Positions 41,246 to 50,479 of a stretch of DNA of 64,000 nt are shown here, piece after piece. The DNA is from GCA-2717185 sp964474755. GTDB taxonomy: Bacteria; Pseudomonadota; Alphaproteobacteria; UBA8366; GCA-2717185. Both the position numbers and the translations under genes were made by a program. The DNA is taken from the NCBI GenBank assembly GCA_964474755.1, contig CAYYUG010000004.1:66438-130437 (forward strand), given 5' to 3'. The notes under the pieces were generated by a model. The model ran no database searches. It had not been told where the DNA came from and was given only the letters and a program-made list of their open reading frames with translations. Each line of letters opens with the position of its first letter. The first letter of the stretch is position 1.

Positions 41246-43573
41246 CTACATCAGCTTGGAGCACAAGACCTCTTCGGCAACCAGTTTGTCAATTGTCGCC
41301 GCGTCGTAGCCAATCTCAAGAAGTACCTCCGCATTGTGCTCTCCGAGCAACGGGGTCGGGCGGGCCTCTGTCTCACGCGTGTTACCGAAACGGATGTAGT
41401 TCCAAGCAATACGCAACTCGCCGCCAATTGGATGCTGGCGGACCATGATCATGTCATTAGCTTGGCTATGCGGATCATCGAGGAAATAGTCGCTGTCCGG
41501 TTTCTGTGCTTCGATGCTGGGCACGCCAGCAGACTTGAGAGCCGCTAATGTCTCGGTCAACCCGCGACCGGCGAAAGCCGCCGCTAACCCCTTCGCAAAG
41601 TCGGTGTCGATGGGATGCTGCCCGACAAACACTTTCGCGGCAGTCAAATTGGCATCGGGTTGACCGGCCACCGCACATAGGGCCTGTCGTTCCGCGTCGT
41701 CGCGCGCAACCACGTATATCCAACCATCGCTCAATCGGTATAGCCGGTGGAACGGGTTCAGCCCGTACTGTTCCTTGTCCGCCATAGGTCTGACTGGCTG
41801 CCCGTCGAACTTCGTGAACCAAGCGGAACTCAATACTACCGCAGCGTTTAATAGGTTTGCGTCTATCCGCTGTACCGTTCCCGTGCGATGCCGCGCAAAC
41901 AGCGCGAGGATCATTCCAAGTGCCCCCATCGCCCCGTTCGTAAAATCGGTGGGCGCCAGCTGTGCCGGGAACACTGGCGGGTTCTCGGGGCCACCCTGAG
42001 CCCGTTCCATGCCCATTAGCGCCTGCGCCAAAGGGTCAATTCCAGGCCGCTTCGAATAGGGCCCGGTCCAGCCATAACCCGTCAGGTGCGCTTCAATCAG
42101 CCTCGGGTTAACCGCTTCATCGATCCCCATCCGCTCCGTCGCATGCGGCCGCAAATTAGCGATCAACGCATCAGCTGAGGCGGCGATCTTCTGGGCAATT
42201 CGCTTACCATCGTCGTTTCGCGTATTCACCGACACCGAGCGCTTGCCAAAATTTATATTGTAAAAATAGGTCCGCCCGATCGGCCGCGACAGATCGCCGG
42301 TCGGTGGTTCAAACTTGATGACATCGGCACCCAAGTCAGCAAGCAGCCGGCCGCCTGTCGGTCCCGCGATCAAATTGGTAATCTCTAGCACCCGCACACC
42401 GTCGAGGGGTGGCGCGTCTAGCCCATCCGTCGCCGGTGCGGCCGCCTGGGGCGCCGGATAATTGTTTGGCAAACCGGTGATCGCCTCCGTCGGCCGTGGC
42501 CCCTTCGCAGCGCCGGGCATCTCACTCATCATGATGGGAGCACCCATCTGTGTCACTGGGCCCAGGACCGGGTCATCGAGCGTAATAACCATGTCATTGT
42601 GGTTGATCTGTGGGTCTTTCATACCCTCTTCGATTTTCCGGCAAGGCCCGAAGGGGACGTCGGCTTCCTCGAATAGTTCGGCCCATTTTACCTGTGTTTT
42701 GGTCTTGATAACTCGGGCGATAGCAGCGCGTAGCTCCCCGTCATCCTCCGGCGTGACGCCGCCGCGGCCATCCTGGAACCGCTCTTCCTTGATCATTTCG
42801 CCGATACCCAATAAGCCCGCGCAGATAGCCATAAATCCAACATGGACGCAGCCGAGTTGGATCCATTCACCATCGGAGCATTCGTAGACGCTATAGAACG
42901 GTGCACTACCAGACGGATGTGTCTGGAAGACAGTCCGCGCAAGCTTTTCACCTATCACCTTGGGATGATAGAGCAACGCGCCAGCCATTAGCGAAGTTTC
43001 AACAGTGCGGCCACGGCCTGTGGTCTCTCGCGCCAGTAACGATGCGGCGATTCCCAAATTGGCAAACAGAGCCGCTCCCACGGTCGGCAGCGGATGCACA
43101 ATATGCACAGGGGCCGGCCGAAATCCTGGCATACCGCCCATGACGCCGGTGCGCGCTAGCACCAGTTCCTCGATCGGCGGTTCATCCTTCAGCGATCCAT
43201 GCTTGCCGTAGGCAGTGATCGAACAACTCACCAGCCGCCCGTTCGTCACCGCCAGCCAGCCCGGATCCACCAAACGTTGGAGGCCGGAACTCGGCGCGAA
43301 ATCATCGACTAGTACATCAGCGCCAGCTATCAAACGGCGGTATAGCCGCGCGTCCTTTCCATCGTCTTCATGATCAAGTATCGAAAGGTCCAACGCGACG
43401 CATTCCTTCCCCCGGTCCCAAACAACGAAACCACCATCGCGGTACAGCGGGGCCTCCGGGTCAACGACCCTTACGACCCGGGCGCCAAGGTCGCTCAGCA
43501 GCATCGTCGCAAATGCCGCCGCGGCCCCCGTACCGAGATCAAGTACAGTAATTCCATCGAGTGTTTTTGCCAT
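41246..43573 (-). CDS. Tandem-domain family III CoA-transferase (CaiB/BaiF type)
   Basis: This 775-residue protein consists of two complete CaiB-type halves. Half 1 (about 1-375) begins LDGITVLDLGTG and half 2 (about 393-775) begins LDGVRVLEITNLIAGP. The family moves CoA between carboxylates through an aspartyl-CoA intermediate. In half 2 the catalytic Asp is seen in PGIDPLAQALMG. At the equivalent place half 1 has PIEELVLARTG, Glu instead of Asp, so half 1 may be catalytically weak or structural (inference). Family III enzymes usually work as interlaced dimers of about 400 residues; the fusion mimics one dimer. The GST-like and NIPSNAP genes upstream on the same strand are near neighbours. 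Confidence 0.92.
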   Translation of the reverse strand: MAKTLDGITVLDLGTGAAAAFATMLLSDLGARVVRVVDPEAPLYRDGGFVVWDRGKECVALDLSILDHEDDGKDARLYRRLIAGADVLVDDFAPSSGLQRLVDPGWLAVTNGRLVSCSITAYGKHGSLKDEPPIEELVLARTGVMGGMPGFRPAPVHIVHPLPTVGAALFANLGIAASLLARETTGRGRTVETSLMAGALLYHPKVIGEKLARTVFQTHPSGSAPFYSVYECSDGEWIQLGCVHVGFMAICAGLLGIGEMIKEERFQDGRGGVTPEDDGELRAAIARVIKTKTQVKWAELFEEADVPFGPCRKIEEGMKDPQINHNDMVITLDDPVLGPVTQMGAPIMMSEMPGAAKGPRPTEAITGLPNNYPAPQAAAPATDGLDAPPLDGVRVLEITNLIAGPTGGRLLADLGADVIKFEPPTGDLSRPIGRTYFYNINFGKRSVSVNTRNDDGKRIAQKIAASADALIANLRPHATERMGIDEAVNPRLIEAHLTGYGWTGPYSKRPGIDPLAQALMGMERAQGGPENPPVFPAQLAPTDFTNGAMGALGMILALFARHRTGTVQRIDANLLNAAVVLSSAWFTKFDGQPVRPMADKEQYGLNPFHRLYRLSDGWIYVVARDDAERQALCAVAGQPDANLTAAKVFVGQHPIDTDFAKGLAAAFAGRGLTETLAALKSAGVPSIEAQKPDSDYFLDDPHSQANDMIMVRQHPIGGELRIAWNYIRFGNTRETEARPTPLLGEHNAEVLLEIGYDAATIDKLVAEEVLCSKLM

Positions 43574-43676
43574 AATGCCGGGTGCTCCTGGGGTCCCCTT
43601 TGGGGTTGGGATCGTTTCGAACAGTGTGCGAAACGGTATGCAGAGAAAGACGAACGATCAAGCGGTTAGTCGGAAT

Positions 43677-44606
43677 TCAAGAAGTAACACTGCGTAGATC
43701 GTAGCCAAGCCTTGGAAAGTGCACGACGACCGAACCTACGACCGGATCCTCGCGTCGTACCGCGGTTTCTTCGGCGTCGATCAGCACAAGCTCTCCTTCG
43801 ATAGCATCTCGTCCATAATCATCAGCGCGGATGCGAACGATCGTACCGGGTTCCGGGTCCTCTAGGAAAGGGGACGAGGTGCGCACCGGAGCGGGCCCAA
43901 CGCTTCTTGCAACATCTATGGCTGCGCTAGCTTCCATGACCGTGACCTCGCCATGCCCGAACGCTCGCATACGTGCCATCCAGTTCTGAATTCGGGGATA
44001 GGGTTTCAGCTCGTGCACCAGGCGATCGCTGCGTGCGGTAATAAACCACAGCGCGTGATAGACGGCGAAGTCGCCGACCGTCACGGCCGACCCGGCGATA
44101 AAGGCGCGTCCGTCAGCTAACAGCGCATCAACCCGAGCGACCTGGACCCGCACGGCGGGTGCGCTTCGGCGCGCGGCACGGCGCACCGTTTCCTCACTTG
44201 GGATCGGCAATCCTCTCATGCGCGATCGGTCCGCCTGCAAATCGCTCGGTAAGAGGTCGAGATTGGTGCCGGATACGTAGAGGGATATTGGTCGGAACAG
44301 CTGATGTTCGGCCCAATAGGCAATCGCATCGCCCAATGCGGAAAATTCTTCAGGATACATGGTCGGTTCTGGCTGAAGCCTTTCAAGTTGTCGCAGGATC
44401 AGCTTCGTGTCGCAATAGATATCCGCGCCGATCTGCAACACCGGCGTGCGTCGATAGCCACCGGTTAACGGCGTGAGGTTCGGCTTTGGTGCGACGGGTG
44501 GAATAATGACTGACCGCCAGTTCATCCTCTTGTAGCCCAGCGCGAGCCGTGCCTTTTCGGCATAGTTGGAGAAGTCGTAATTGTGGAGGATGAGTTCGTT
44601 AGGCAC
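43677..44606 (-). CDS. Glutathione-S-transferase-like protein with C-terminal extension
   Basis: In this 309-residue protein residues 1-80 look like a thioredoxin-fold GST domain (ELILHNYDFSNYAEKARLAL, then RRTPVLQIGADIYCDTKLI, the cis-Pro region). Residues 90-225 are the helical domain with FIAGSAVTVGDFAVYHALW. About 75 further residues (EPGTIVRIRADDYGRDAIEG onward) form a beta-rich extra segment not found in ordinary GSTs. A serine or tyrosine near residue 12-15 could activate glutathione. It follows the NIPSNAP gene by 28 bases on the same strand and precedes the CoA-transferase by about 100, so the three may be one unit. The substrate is unknown. Confidence 0.85.
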   Translation of the reverse strand: MPNELILHNYDFSNYAEKARLALGYKRMNWRSVIIPPVAPKPNLTPLTGGYRRTPVLQIGADIYCDTKLILRQLERLQPEPTMYPEEFSALGDAIAYWAEHQLFRPISLYVSGTNLDLLPSDLQADRSRMRGLPIPSEETVRRAARRSAPAVRVQVARVDALLADGRAFIAGSAVTVGDFAVYHALWFITARSDRLVHELKPYPRIQNWMARMRAFGHGEVTVMEASAAIDVARSVGPAPVRTSSPFLEDPEPGTIVRIRADDYGRDAIEGELVLIDAEETAVRREDPVVGSVVVHFPRLGYDLRSVTS

Positions 44607-44634
44607 CTAAGGTCTCCCGCTCGCAAAACGGCGT

Positions 44635-45336
44635 CTACCGAATCCGGCTGTAGTCCATCGGGCGCAATAGCACGCTGTCAACCCGTTCGATATTCGCCAT
44701 CCAGTCCCCTTTTGTCAGCTGAGACAAGTCAGGGTTGATATCCTGCACTTCGCGCCAACTTTGCCAGTGGGCAAGGTCCGGGAACCAACGGAGTTCGACG
44801 CTGCGATGCGAACCGGTATTGGTCGTGCCGGGACCAATCACCGTGTCAAAAAAGCAGAGTAAGGTTGCGCCGCCGCGTTCTAGAGCCGCCATCACCTTAT
44901 CCGCATAGAACGTGTGATGATCGGAGACAGAGCCTGGCCGGAAAAAGAGAATACGCTGCTCGATAACACCACGTGGTTGACCCCGCACCGTGTCGATCAT
45001 CGGCCATGTAGGCGGCAAAACCGGCGAGAATTCCGTAAGTTTGAGTATCGCCGTGTCTACAAAATCCAAGGCAAGGTAGAGGCCTTTGTCTTGGGCCTGG
45101 CGCAAAGTGGTATCCGCCACCGCCCGTGAGCGGTGCTGTTCCCAAGTTGCTAAGCTCTCATGCTCTCGCAATTGCCAAACGGCGCAGCCGGCTTCCGGGC
45201 CGATCAGGATTTCCCAAGCGCCAACCAGCTTCGACCCATGATCGTCAAGCGCCTGCATCGCTACATTCTGAAAATGAGCATTGCGCTGTTCGAGCTTGCC
45301 ACCGCGCGCGATAACCAAACGGTGTTGGTAAATCAA
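44635..45336 (-). CDS. NIPSNAP-family protein
   Basis: This 233-residue protein has two ferredoxin-like NIPSNAP repeats (about 1-110 and 125-225), with the typical AVWQLREHESLATWEQHRS and VELRWFPDLAHWQSW segments. Bacterial NIPSNAP proteins are small cytoplasmic proteins of uncertain function often placed next to aromatic or acyl-CoA catabolic genes, as here. It is divergent from the carboxyltransferase gene (88 bases between starts) and is the first gene of the minus-strand NIPSNAP, GST, CoA-transferase group. Confidence 0.85.
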   Translation of the reverse strand: MIYQHRLVIARGGKLEQRNAHFQNVAMQALDDHGSKLVGAWEILIGPEAGCAVWQLREHESLATWEQHRSRAVADTTLRQAQDKGLYLALDFVDTAILKLTEFSPVLPPTWPMIDTVRGQPRGVIEQRILFFRPGSVSDHHTFYADKVMAALERGGATLLCFFDTVIGPGTTNTGSHRSVELRWFPDLAHWQSWREVQDINPDLSQLTKGDWMANIERVDSVLLRPMDYSRIR

Positions 45337-45423
45337 GGCAAGTTCTCCCAGAGCTGTTCGGTAGGCCTTTACACAATGCTATACCATGGTCCGGCATAAA
45401 TGCATTGATGCGGGGATCAAAGT

Positions 45424-46971
45424 ATGTCGTGGCAAACCGAACTGGATGAACTGAAACGACGCGAGGCGTTCGCCGAACAGCTCGGCGGTGCCGAGCGGGT
45501 CAGACGCCAAAAGGACGGTGGGCGGTACACAATCCGACAACGCATCGACCTTCTGGCCGATAATGGCAGCTTTCACGAAGTCGGTAAGATTGCCGGTCTG
45601 GCGCAGTATGATGGCCAGAACGACCTGGACTCCTTCATGGCCTCAAACTTCGTCTTCGGGCGCGCCAAGGTGGAAGGGCGGCCGGTTGTGATCGGAGGCG
45701 ACGACTTTACCGTTCGCGGCGGTTCAGCGGACGCGACGATCAAGGAAAAACATATGATGTGCGAGCAGATGGCAAGTTCCCTACGTCTGCCGCTGCTGCG
45801 CATCGTCGAAGGCTCCGGAGGCGGCGGTTCGGTCAAGACGATTGAGACACGCGGACGAGCCAACCTCCCGGGCAGCGTCGGTTGGAACCTAGTTGTCGAA
45901 TGCTTGGCGACGGTGCCGCGGGTTGGACTGGGGCTCGGGTCTGTAGCCGGGATCGGCGCGGCCTATCTGGCGGCGACCCACTATTCCATTATGTTAAAGA
46001 ACAAATCTGCACTATTTGTCGCCGGTCCACCGGTCGTGAAGCATACGGGCCAGACGCTAACCAAAAACGAGCTCGGCGGCTACAAGATCCAACTACGCGC
46101 AGGCGCCGTCGACGAAGCGGTCGACACAGAAGAAGAGGCATTCGAATGCGCCCGACGGTTCCTGTCATACCTGCCGTCTTCCGTCTACGAGTTGCCGCCG
46201 CGCGGCGAACAGCATGACAACCCTGAACGCCAGGTCGATTGGCTACTCGACGCAATCCCGCGTGATATCCGCAAAGTCTACAAGATGCGCCCGATCGTAG
46301 AAGCGCTGGTCGATGAGGGATCTTTTTTTGAGATGGGTCGGATGTTCGGTCGATCCGTCATCACCGGGCTCGCAAGGATGGATGGATGGCCCGTCGCCTT
46401 CATGGCAAGCGATCCCTATTCCTATGGCGGCTGCTGGACGGCGGACACCTGCAAGAAGGTTCAGAAATTCGTCGATTTGGCCGAAGCCTTCCATCTGCCC
46501 ATCATCTATCTGGTCGACTGCCCCGGCTTCGAAGTCGGCCTGCAGGGTGAGATGAATGGCACTATTAAGGAAGGTGTGCGCGCCATGACGGCGATTGGCC
46601 AAACCTCGGTGCCCTGGTGCCCCATAATTGTGCGCAACGCATTCGGCGTCGCCGGTGGTGCGCACCGTAATCCTGCGAACCATTCGACGCGTTATGCTTG
46701 GCCGTCGGCGCGTTGGGGATCTCTGCCACTAGAAGGTGGAATTGAAGCGGCCTATCGCGCCCAAATTGACGCAGCCAATGATCCAGACGAAGAGTTGCGG
46801 AATATCGAGGACCGACTTAACAAGCTGCGCTCCCCCTTCCGCACAGCGGAAAGTTTCTGGATCGAGGAAATTATCGACCCGCGCAACACGCGCAGCCTAC
46901 TCTGCGAATTCGTTAACCTTGCCGCGCCGTTGCGCAAACCAGGCAAGTATAGCCACGGGATCCGACCGTAG
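45424..46971 (+). CDS. Acyl-CoA carboxylase carboxyltransferase subunit
   Basis: This 515-residue protein has two crotonase-like carboxyltransferase domains (about 1-260 and 265-515) as in propionyl-CoA or methylcrotonyl-CoA carboxylase beta. The N-terminal half has RIVEGSGGGGSVKT and GLGSVAGIGAAYLAATHY (oxyanion-hole region); the C-terminal half has YLVDCPGFEVGLQGE and NAFGVAGGAHRNP. It would transfer a carboxyl group from biotin to an acyl-CoA. No biotin carboxylase or BCCP gene is in the window, so the partner is elsewhere or the protein has another role, such as an acyl-CoA decarboxylase-like function. A weak Shine-Dalgarno is present. It stands alone on the plus strand, divergent from the NIPSNAP group. 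Confidence 0.9.
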   Translation: MSWQTELDELKRREAFAEQLGGAERVRRQKDGGRYTIRQRIDLLADNGSFHEVGKIAGLAQYDGQNDLDSFMASNFVFGRAKVEGRPVVIGGDDFTVRGGSADATIKEKHMMCEQMASSLRLPLLRIVEGSGGGGSVKTIETRGRANLPGSVGWNLVVECLATVPRVGLGLGSVAGIGAAYLAATHYSIMLKNKSALFVAGPPVVKHTGQTLTKNELGGYKIQLRAGAVDEAVDTEEEAFECARRFLSYLPSSVYELPPRGEQHDNPERQVDWLLDAIPRDIRKVYKMRPIVEALVDEGSFFEMGRMFGRSVITGLARMDGWPVAFMASDPYSYGGCWTADTCKKVQKFVDLAEAFHLPIIYLVDCPGFEVGLQGEMNGTIKEGVRAMTAIGQTSVPWCPIIVRNAFGVAGGAHRNPANHSTRYAWPSARWGSLPLEGGIEAAYRAQIDAANDPDEELRNIEDRLNKLRSPFRTAESFWIEEIIDPRNTRSLLCEFVNLAAPLRKPGKYSHGIRP

Positions 46972-47074
46972 GAGTAATTTGCAACCTTCGTGACTACAGC
47001 TTCACGCAAACCTGAAACTGTCAGTCACTTAAAGGAGAAGACCTGGTTATGCCAGCCACAAACCTACAAAGCGA

Positions 47075-47962
47075 TTAATCCTTCCCTTCGACTGTCTCCT
47101 CTTCGATCGCGTAGTACTCGTCGAGGCCGATGTAGTCCTCCACCCCTTGCCGAGCGGCGACCGCTTCTGGTTCAGTCATGCCGGTGTATCGCCCGGTTGC
47201 CTTCATCTCCTCCAACGCCTTCTTCGCAAAATGGAAGCTGGCAAGAAGATAGAGCTGCGCGTCAATACACATGGCGTAGCCCATGTCCTCTAATTCATTC
47301 ATTGGAAACTGCGGGCGCCCATCCCGGTTGCCGCGGCTTTGCACATAGACGAGCGGTAATGGGGAGCATTTTGGCGCCGCCTTCGCCTCCTCATCGTTGC
47401 GCGGGAAAAACAGCCCCATGTCCGCCCCCTCTTCGGCTGCCACTTCCATGCGTTTGATTGAGGGTTCAAGCCCCTCAAATCGGCAAATGTCTGTGCGAGC
47501 GATAATCACAAAGTCCGGATCGCGTTTGTCGCGCTCACGACAGGCCCAGCGAATCTTATCACGGAACTCGTCCAAAGGGATCGCATGGGCCACGTATTTG
47601 TGATAGTGCGCGCGCTTAGGGAAGAGCTGGTCCTCGATGTGGATGCCGGCGACGCCGCCATCAATGAAGTCGCGCACCGTGCGCGTGACATGCAGCGGCT
47701 CGCCGAAACCGGCACCCGCATCGGCGACCACGGGCAAAGAGATCGACCGTGCAATCTGCGAAGCGGTCTCGACCTGTTCAGTAAGTGTCAGCAAGGGTTC
47801 CGTCACTGCGCGCGATCCGCCTGTCACGAACCCACCTACATAGGCGCCTTCAAAACCCAATTTCTCGACCATACGGCCACCCAGCGAATAATAAACAGCC
47901 GGCAGGTACAACATACCATCCTGCTTCAATAGCGCGCGCAGCCGTGTCGTCGCCTTCTCCAT
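47075..47962 (-). CDS. Isocitrate lyase/PEP mutase-family enzyme
   Basis: This 295-residue (beta/alpha)8 enzyme is of the PEP mutase/isocitrate lyase superfamily. Metal and substrate motifs are VADAGAGFGEP (86-96; usual family form VADADxGYG), HIEDQ(L)FPKR and VIIARTD. A GFEGAYVGGF-type block near the N-terminus is conserved. The KKCGH catalytic loop of isocitrate lyase is replaced by PKRAHYHKY, as in oxaloacetate decarboxylase or 2-methylisocitrate-lyase-like and petal-death-type members. A C-C bond cleavage of a 2-hydroxy or 2-oxo acid is likely; the exact substrate is open. It is divergent from the long TauD-type gene. Confidence 0.88.
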   Translation of the reverse strand: MEKATTRLRALLKQDGMLYLPAVYYSLGGRMVEKLGFEGAYVGGFVTGGSRAVTEPLLTLTEQVETASQIARSISLPVVADAGAGFGEPLHVTRTVRDFIDGGVAGIHIEDQLFPKRAHYHKYVAHAIPLDEFRDKIRWACRERDKRDPDFVIIARTDICRFEGLEPSIKRMEVAAEEGADMGLFFPRNDEEAKAAPKCSPLPLVYVQSRGNRDGRPQFPMNELEDMGYAMCIDAQLYLLASFHFAKKALEEMKATGRYTGMTEPEAVAARQGVEDYIGLDEYYAIEEETVEGKD

Positions 47963-48049
47963 GTTTGACTCCCATCTTCACATGCAAAATATTGTCTGGA
48001 TAATAGTGTCAGTATGATGTGCGACGCCGCTTGAGAGAAATCGAAAATC

Positions 48050-49111
48050 ATGAATTCCATCGCTAAATTACGAGGGTCTGCCGAGAACCCGCATCGCGTT
48101 GAACTGCCCTGCGCCTGGTATCGCCAGGAACTCGAAGCCGATGAATCTTGGATCTGGTCATTCGAGAAGGAGCATATCGAAGAACTTGACGCAGCCCTGC
48201 GCCTTTCCCAAGAAAAAGGCCTAGATATTTTCGAGGTCACTAAGGACGACTTTCCGCTGCCCTCCTTCGGCAAGATCCTCGACGCCCTGCTCGATGAGCT
48301 AGAACATGGTCGAGGTGTAGTGCTCATGCGCGGCTTCCCGGTCGAACGCTACAACACGGACGAACTGCGACGGCTGTATTGGGGTATGGGGGCTCATATG
48401 GGTACAGCAGAATCGCAGAATATAGACGGCGAGCTCATGCAAGATATTTCAGATCGAGGCTTTGACTACACAAAGACTGAACACCGTGGCAGCATGACCG
48501 CTGCAAAATTGCGCCCACATTGCGATATCACCGACGTGGTGGGACTGCTCTGTGTGCGCACCGCAAAGGAAGGTGGTAAAAGCACGCTCTGTAGCTCCAG
48601 TACTGTCTACAACGAAGTGTTCGATAAGCATCCCGAATATTTGCCTGTTATCCATAGCGGCTTCCGCTTCGACCTCGACGGCAAGGGCCCAACAGGTCAC
48701 CCGAAAGAAGTCACTAACCCGCTGCCAATATTCAGCTGGTGTGATGGCCAGCTCAGCTGCCGCTACAACCAAAAAGCCATCGAAGAGGGAGCTGAGAAGA
48801 TCGACCAACCCCTCAACGACCTCCAGCAGGCGGCCGTCGCCTTCATTGGTGACACAGCAGTTCGACCCGACATCCAGTACGAGATGGATTTTCGGCCAGG
48901 CGACATCCAATGGCTGAACAATTACGTCATCCTGCACTCGCGCACCGTCTATGTGGATCATGGAGCGGCCGACAAAAAACGGCTTCTTCTGCGCCTGTGG
49001 CTTAACCATCCGAAAGCTCGGCCACTAGACGACGATTTCGCAAACAAGGCGCTTATGGGACCGCGCAAGGGCGTTAAGCATCGCACACCTACCTACGAAT
49101 TGGCGGATTGA
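48050..49111 (+). CDS. Long TauD/TfdA-family dioxygenase
   Basis: This 353-residue 2-oxoglutarate/Fe(II) dioxygenase has an N-terminal extension of about 60 residues compared with TauD. The facial triad is visible as His157 and Asp159 (RPHCDITDVVG) and a distal His296 (ILHSRTVYVDH), followed by a 2-oxoglutarate-binding Arg in RLLLRLWLNHP. It is a paralogue of the gene at 55220 with matching blocks throughout (FPLP near 68-71, GRGxxLxRGxP, TVYNE/TIYNE). The flavin monooxygenase follows on the same strand after about 160 bases. Substrate unknown; related proteins act on small carboxylates or amino-acid-like compounds. Confidence 0.9.
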   Translation: MNSIAKLRGSAENPHRVELPCAWYRQELEADESWIWSFEKEHIEELDAALRLSQEKGLDIFEVTKDDFPLPSFGKILDALLDELEHGRGVVLMRGFPVERYNTDELRRLYWGMGAHMGTAESQNIDGELMQDISDRGFDYTKTEHRGSMTAAKLRPHCDITDVVGLLCVRTAKEGGKSTLCSSSTVYNEVFDKHPEYLPVIHSGFRFDLDGKGPTGHPKEVTNPLPIFSWCDGQLSCRYNQKAIEEGAEKIDQPLNDLQQAAVAFIGDTAVRPDIQYEMDFRPGDIQWLNNYVILHSRTVYVDHGAADKKRLLLRLWLNHPKARPLDDDFANKALMGPRKGVKHRTPTYELAD

Positions 49112-49274
49112 CCTACATAATTGTGCCCATAGGCTGCCGCAATTCACCTCCTGTCACTCCAACTTCCGGAGCGGGATTCATACTAGGTGCCAAAAACAGC
49201 ACTGCCTGGGCAACGGATCAGCGGTGCAACCCTCCCAGTCTAGAAAGACGAGCATGGTGGGCAGGACATCACCC

Positions 49275-50405
49275 ATGACCAACGCTCTGTTCAATAACAA
49301 CCGGGTCAAGCTGGGCGTAATGGCGTTCAACTGCTCACATGGCTCGACTGTGACGACGGCGGCCGGCACTTGGCCAATGAATTGGGAAGACAATGCCGAA
49401 TTGGCCCGCATGGCTGATGCTGCCGGGCTCGAAGTGCTGTTGCCAGTCGGCCGCTGGAAGGGCTATGGCGGCGAGACTAACTTTAACAACCGCACCTTCG
49501 AGAGCCTAACTTGGGCCGCGGCTATCGGCGCCATCACAAGCCACAGCACGGTCTTCGCTACCGTCCACGCTCCGCTGATCCACCCCATCGCCGTGGCCAA
49601 GATGGCGGCAACGGCAGACCATGTCTCCAATGGCCGCTTTGCGCTTAACGTGGTGGCAGGCTGGTTCAAGAATGAATTTGACATGTTTGGACAACAGATC
49701 GCCCCGCACGATCGGCGTTACGATTACGCGGCGGAATGGCTGGAGTTGGTCAGGCGGCTGTGGACCGAAGAGGAAGCCTTCGACCATGAAGGTGAGTTCT
49801 TTCAGGGAACCGCTTTATGGAGCCAGCCCAAACCAATTCAGCTACCGCGTCCCCCAATCATGAACGCCGGCAGCAGTGAGACCGGCCACGCGTTCTCAGC
49901 CCGCCATGCAGATATGAACTTTGCGATGCTGCGCCAGAAGGACGAGGACAACGACCGCGCTCAGATTGCGCACCTTAAACGAATGGCCTCCGATCTTGGC
50001 CGCACCTCGCAATGCTGGATCCATGTCTATGTGGTCTGCCGCGAGACGGAAAAGGAGGCGCGCGACTATCTCCACCACTACGTTGTGGAGAAGGGCGACG
50101 ACGTCGCCGTCGGCAACATGCTTGATATCTTCGGCATCCAGTCTGGCACTCTCACGCCAGAGATCATCGATACCTTCAAGTTCCACTTCAAGGCAGGCCA
50201 TGGGGGCTACCCGTTGGTCGGAACGCCGGAGCAGATTGTAGACGGAATCGAGCGACTATCAGCCATGGGCGTTGATGGGTTGCTGATGTCGTGGGTTGAC
50301 TATCTAAGCGAATGCCGGCAATGGATCAACGAAGTTCTGCCACTTATGGAACAGGCTGGTCAGCGAGAGACATTCATGAAAACAGCTCCTTTATCATCGA
50401 CATAA
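49275..50405 (+). CDS. LLM-class flavin-dependent monooxygenase (luciferase-like)
   Basis: This 376-residue protein is a TIM-barrel bacterial-luciferase-like oxygenase using reduced FMN. Typical segments are MAFNCSHG near the start, LPVGRWKGYGG, ATVHAPLIHPIAVAK, DHVSNGRFALNVVAGW (flavin region) and NAGSSETGHAFSARHAD. It resembles RutA and alkanesulfonate/dimethylsulfide monooxygenase-type members of the class. A separate flavin reductase would be needed and is not seen nearby. The ATG at 49275 with AGGA 9-12 bases upstream gives the family N-terminus; the frame is open to 49224. It is convergent with yaaA. Confidence 0.9.
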   Translation: MTNALFNNNRVKLGVMAFNCSHGSTVTTAAGTWPMNWEDNAELARMADAAGLEVLLPVGRWKGYGGETNFNNRTFESLTWAAAIGAITSHSTVFATVHAPLIHPIAVAKMAATADHVSNGRFALNVVAGWFKNEFDMFGQQIAPHDRRYDYAAEWLELVRRLWTEEEAFDHEGEFFQGTALWSQPKPIQLPRPPIMNAGSSETGHAFSARHADMNFAMLRQKDEDNDRAQIAHLKRMASDLGRTSQCWIHVYVVCRETEKEARDYLHHYVVEKGDDVAVGNMLDIFGIQSGTLTPEIIDTFKFHFKAGHGGYPLVGTPEQIVDGIERLSAMGVDGLLMSWVDYLSECRQWINEVLPLMEQAGQRETFMKTAPLSST

Positions 50406-50438
50406 CTTGGGACAACAAACAGGCGTCGAAAGCGATAG

Positions 50439-50459
50439 GGGCGGTTTTTTAAACCACCC
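50439..50459. terminator. Hairpin between convergent genes, possible terminator
   Basis: GGGCGGTTT and AAACCACCC pair around TTT with one C-A mismatch, between the stops of the flavin monooxygenase (50405) and yaaA (50480). The position suits a two-way terminator. No long U-run follows on either strand, so confidence is limited. Confidence 0.35.
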
Positions 50460-50479
50460 TTAACGAGCCAAGTTTCTTA

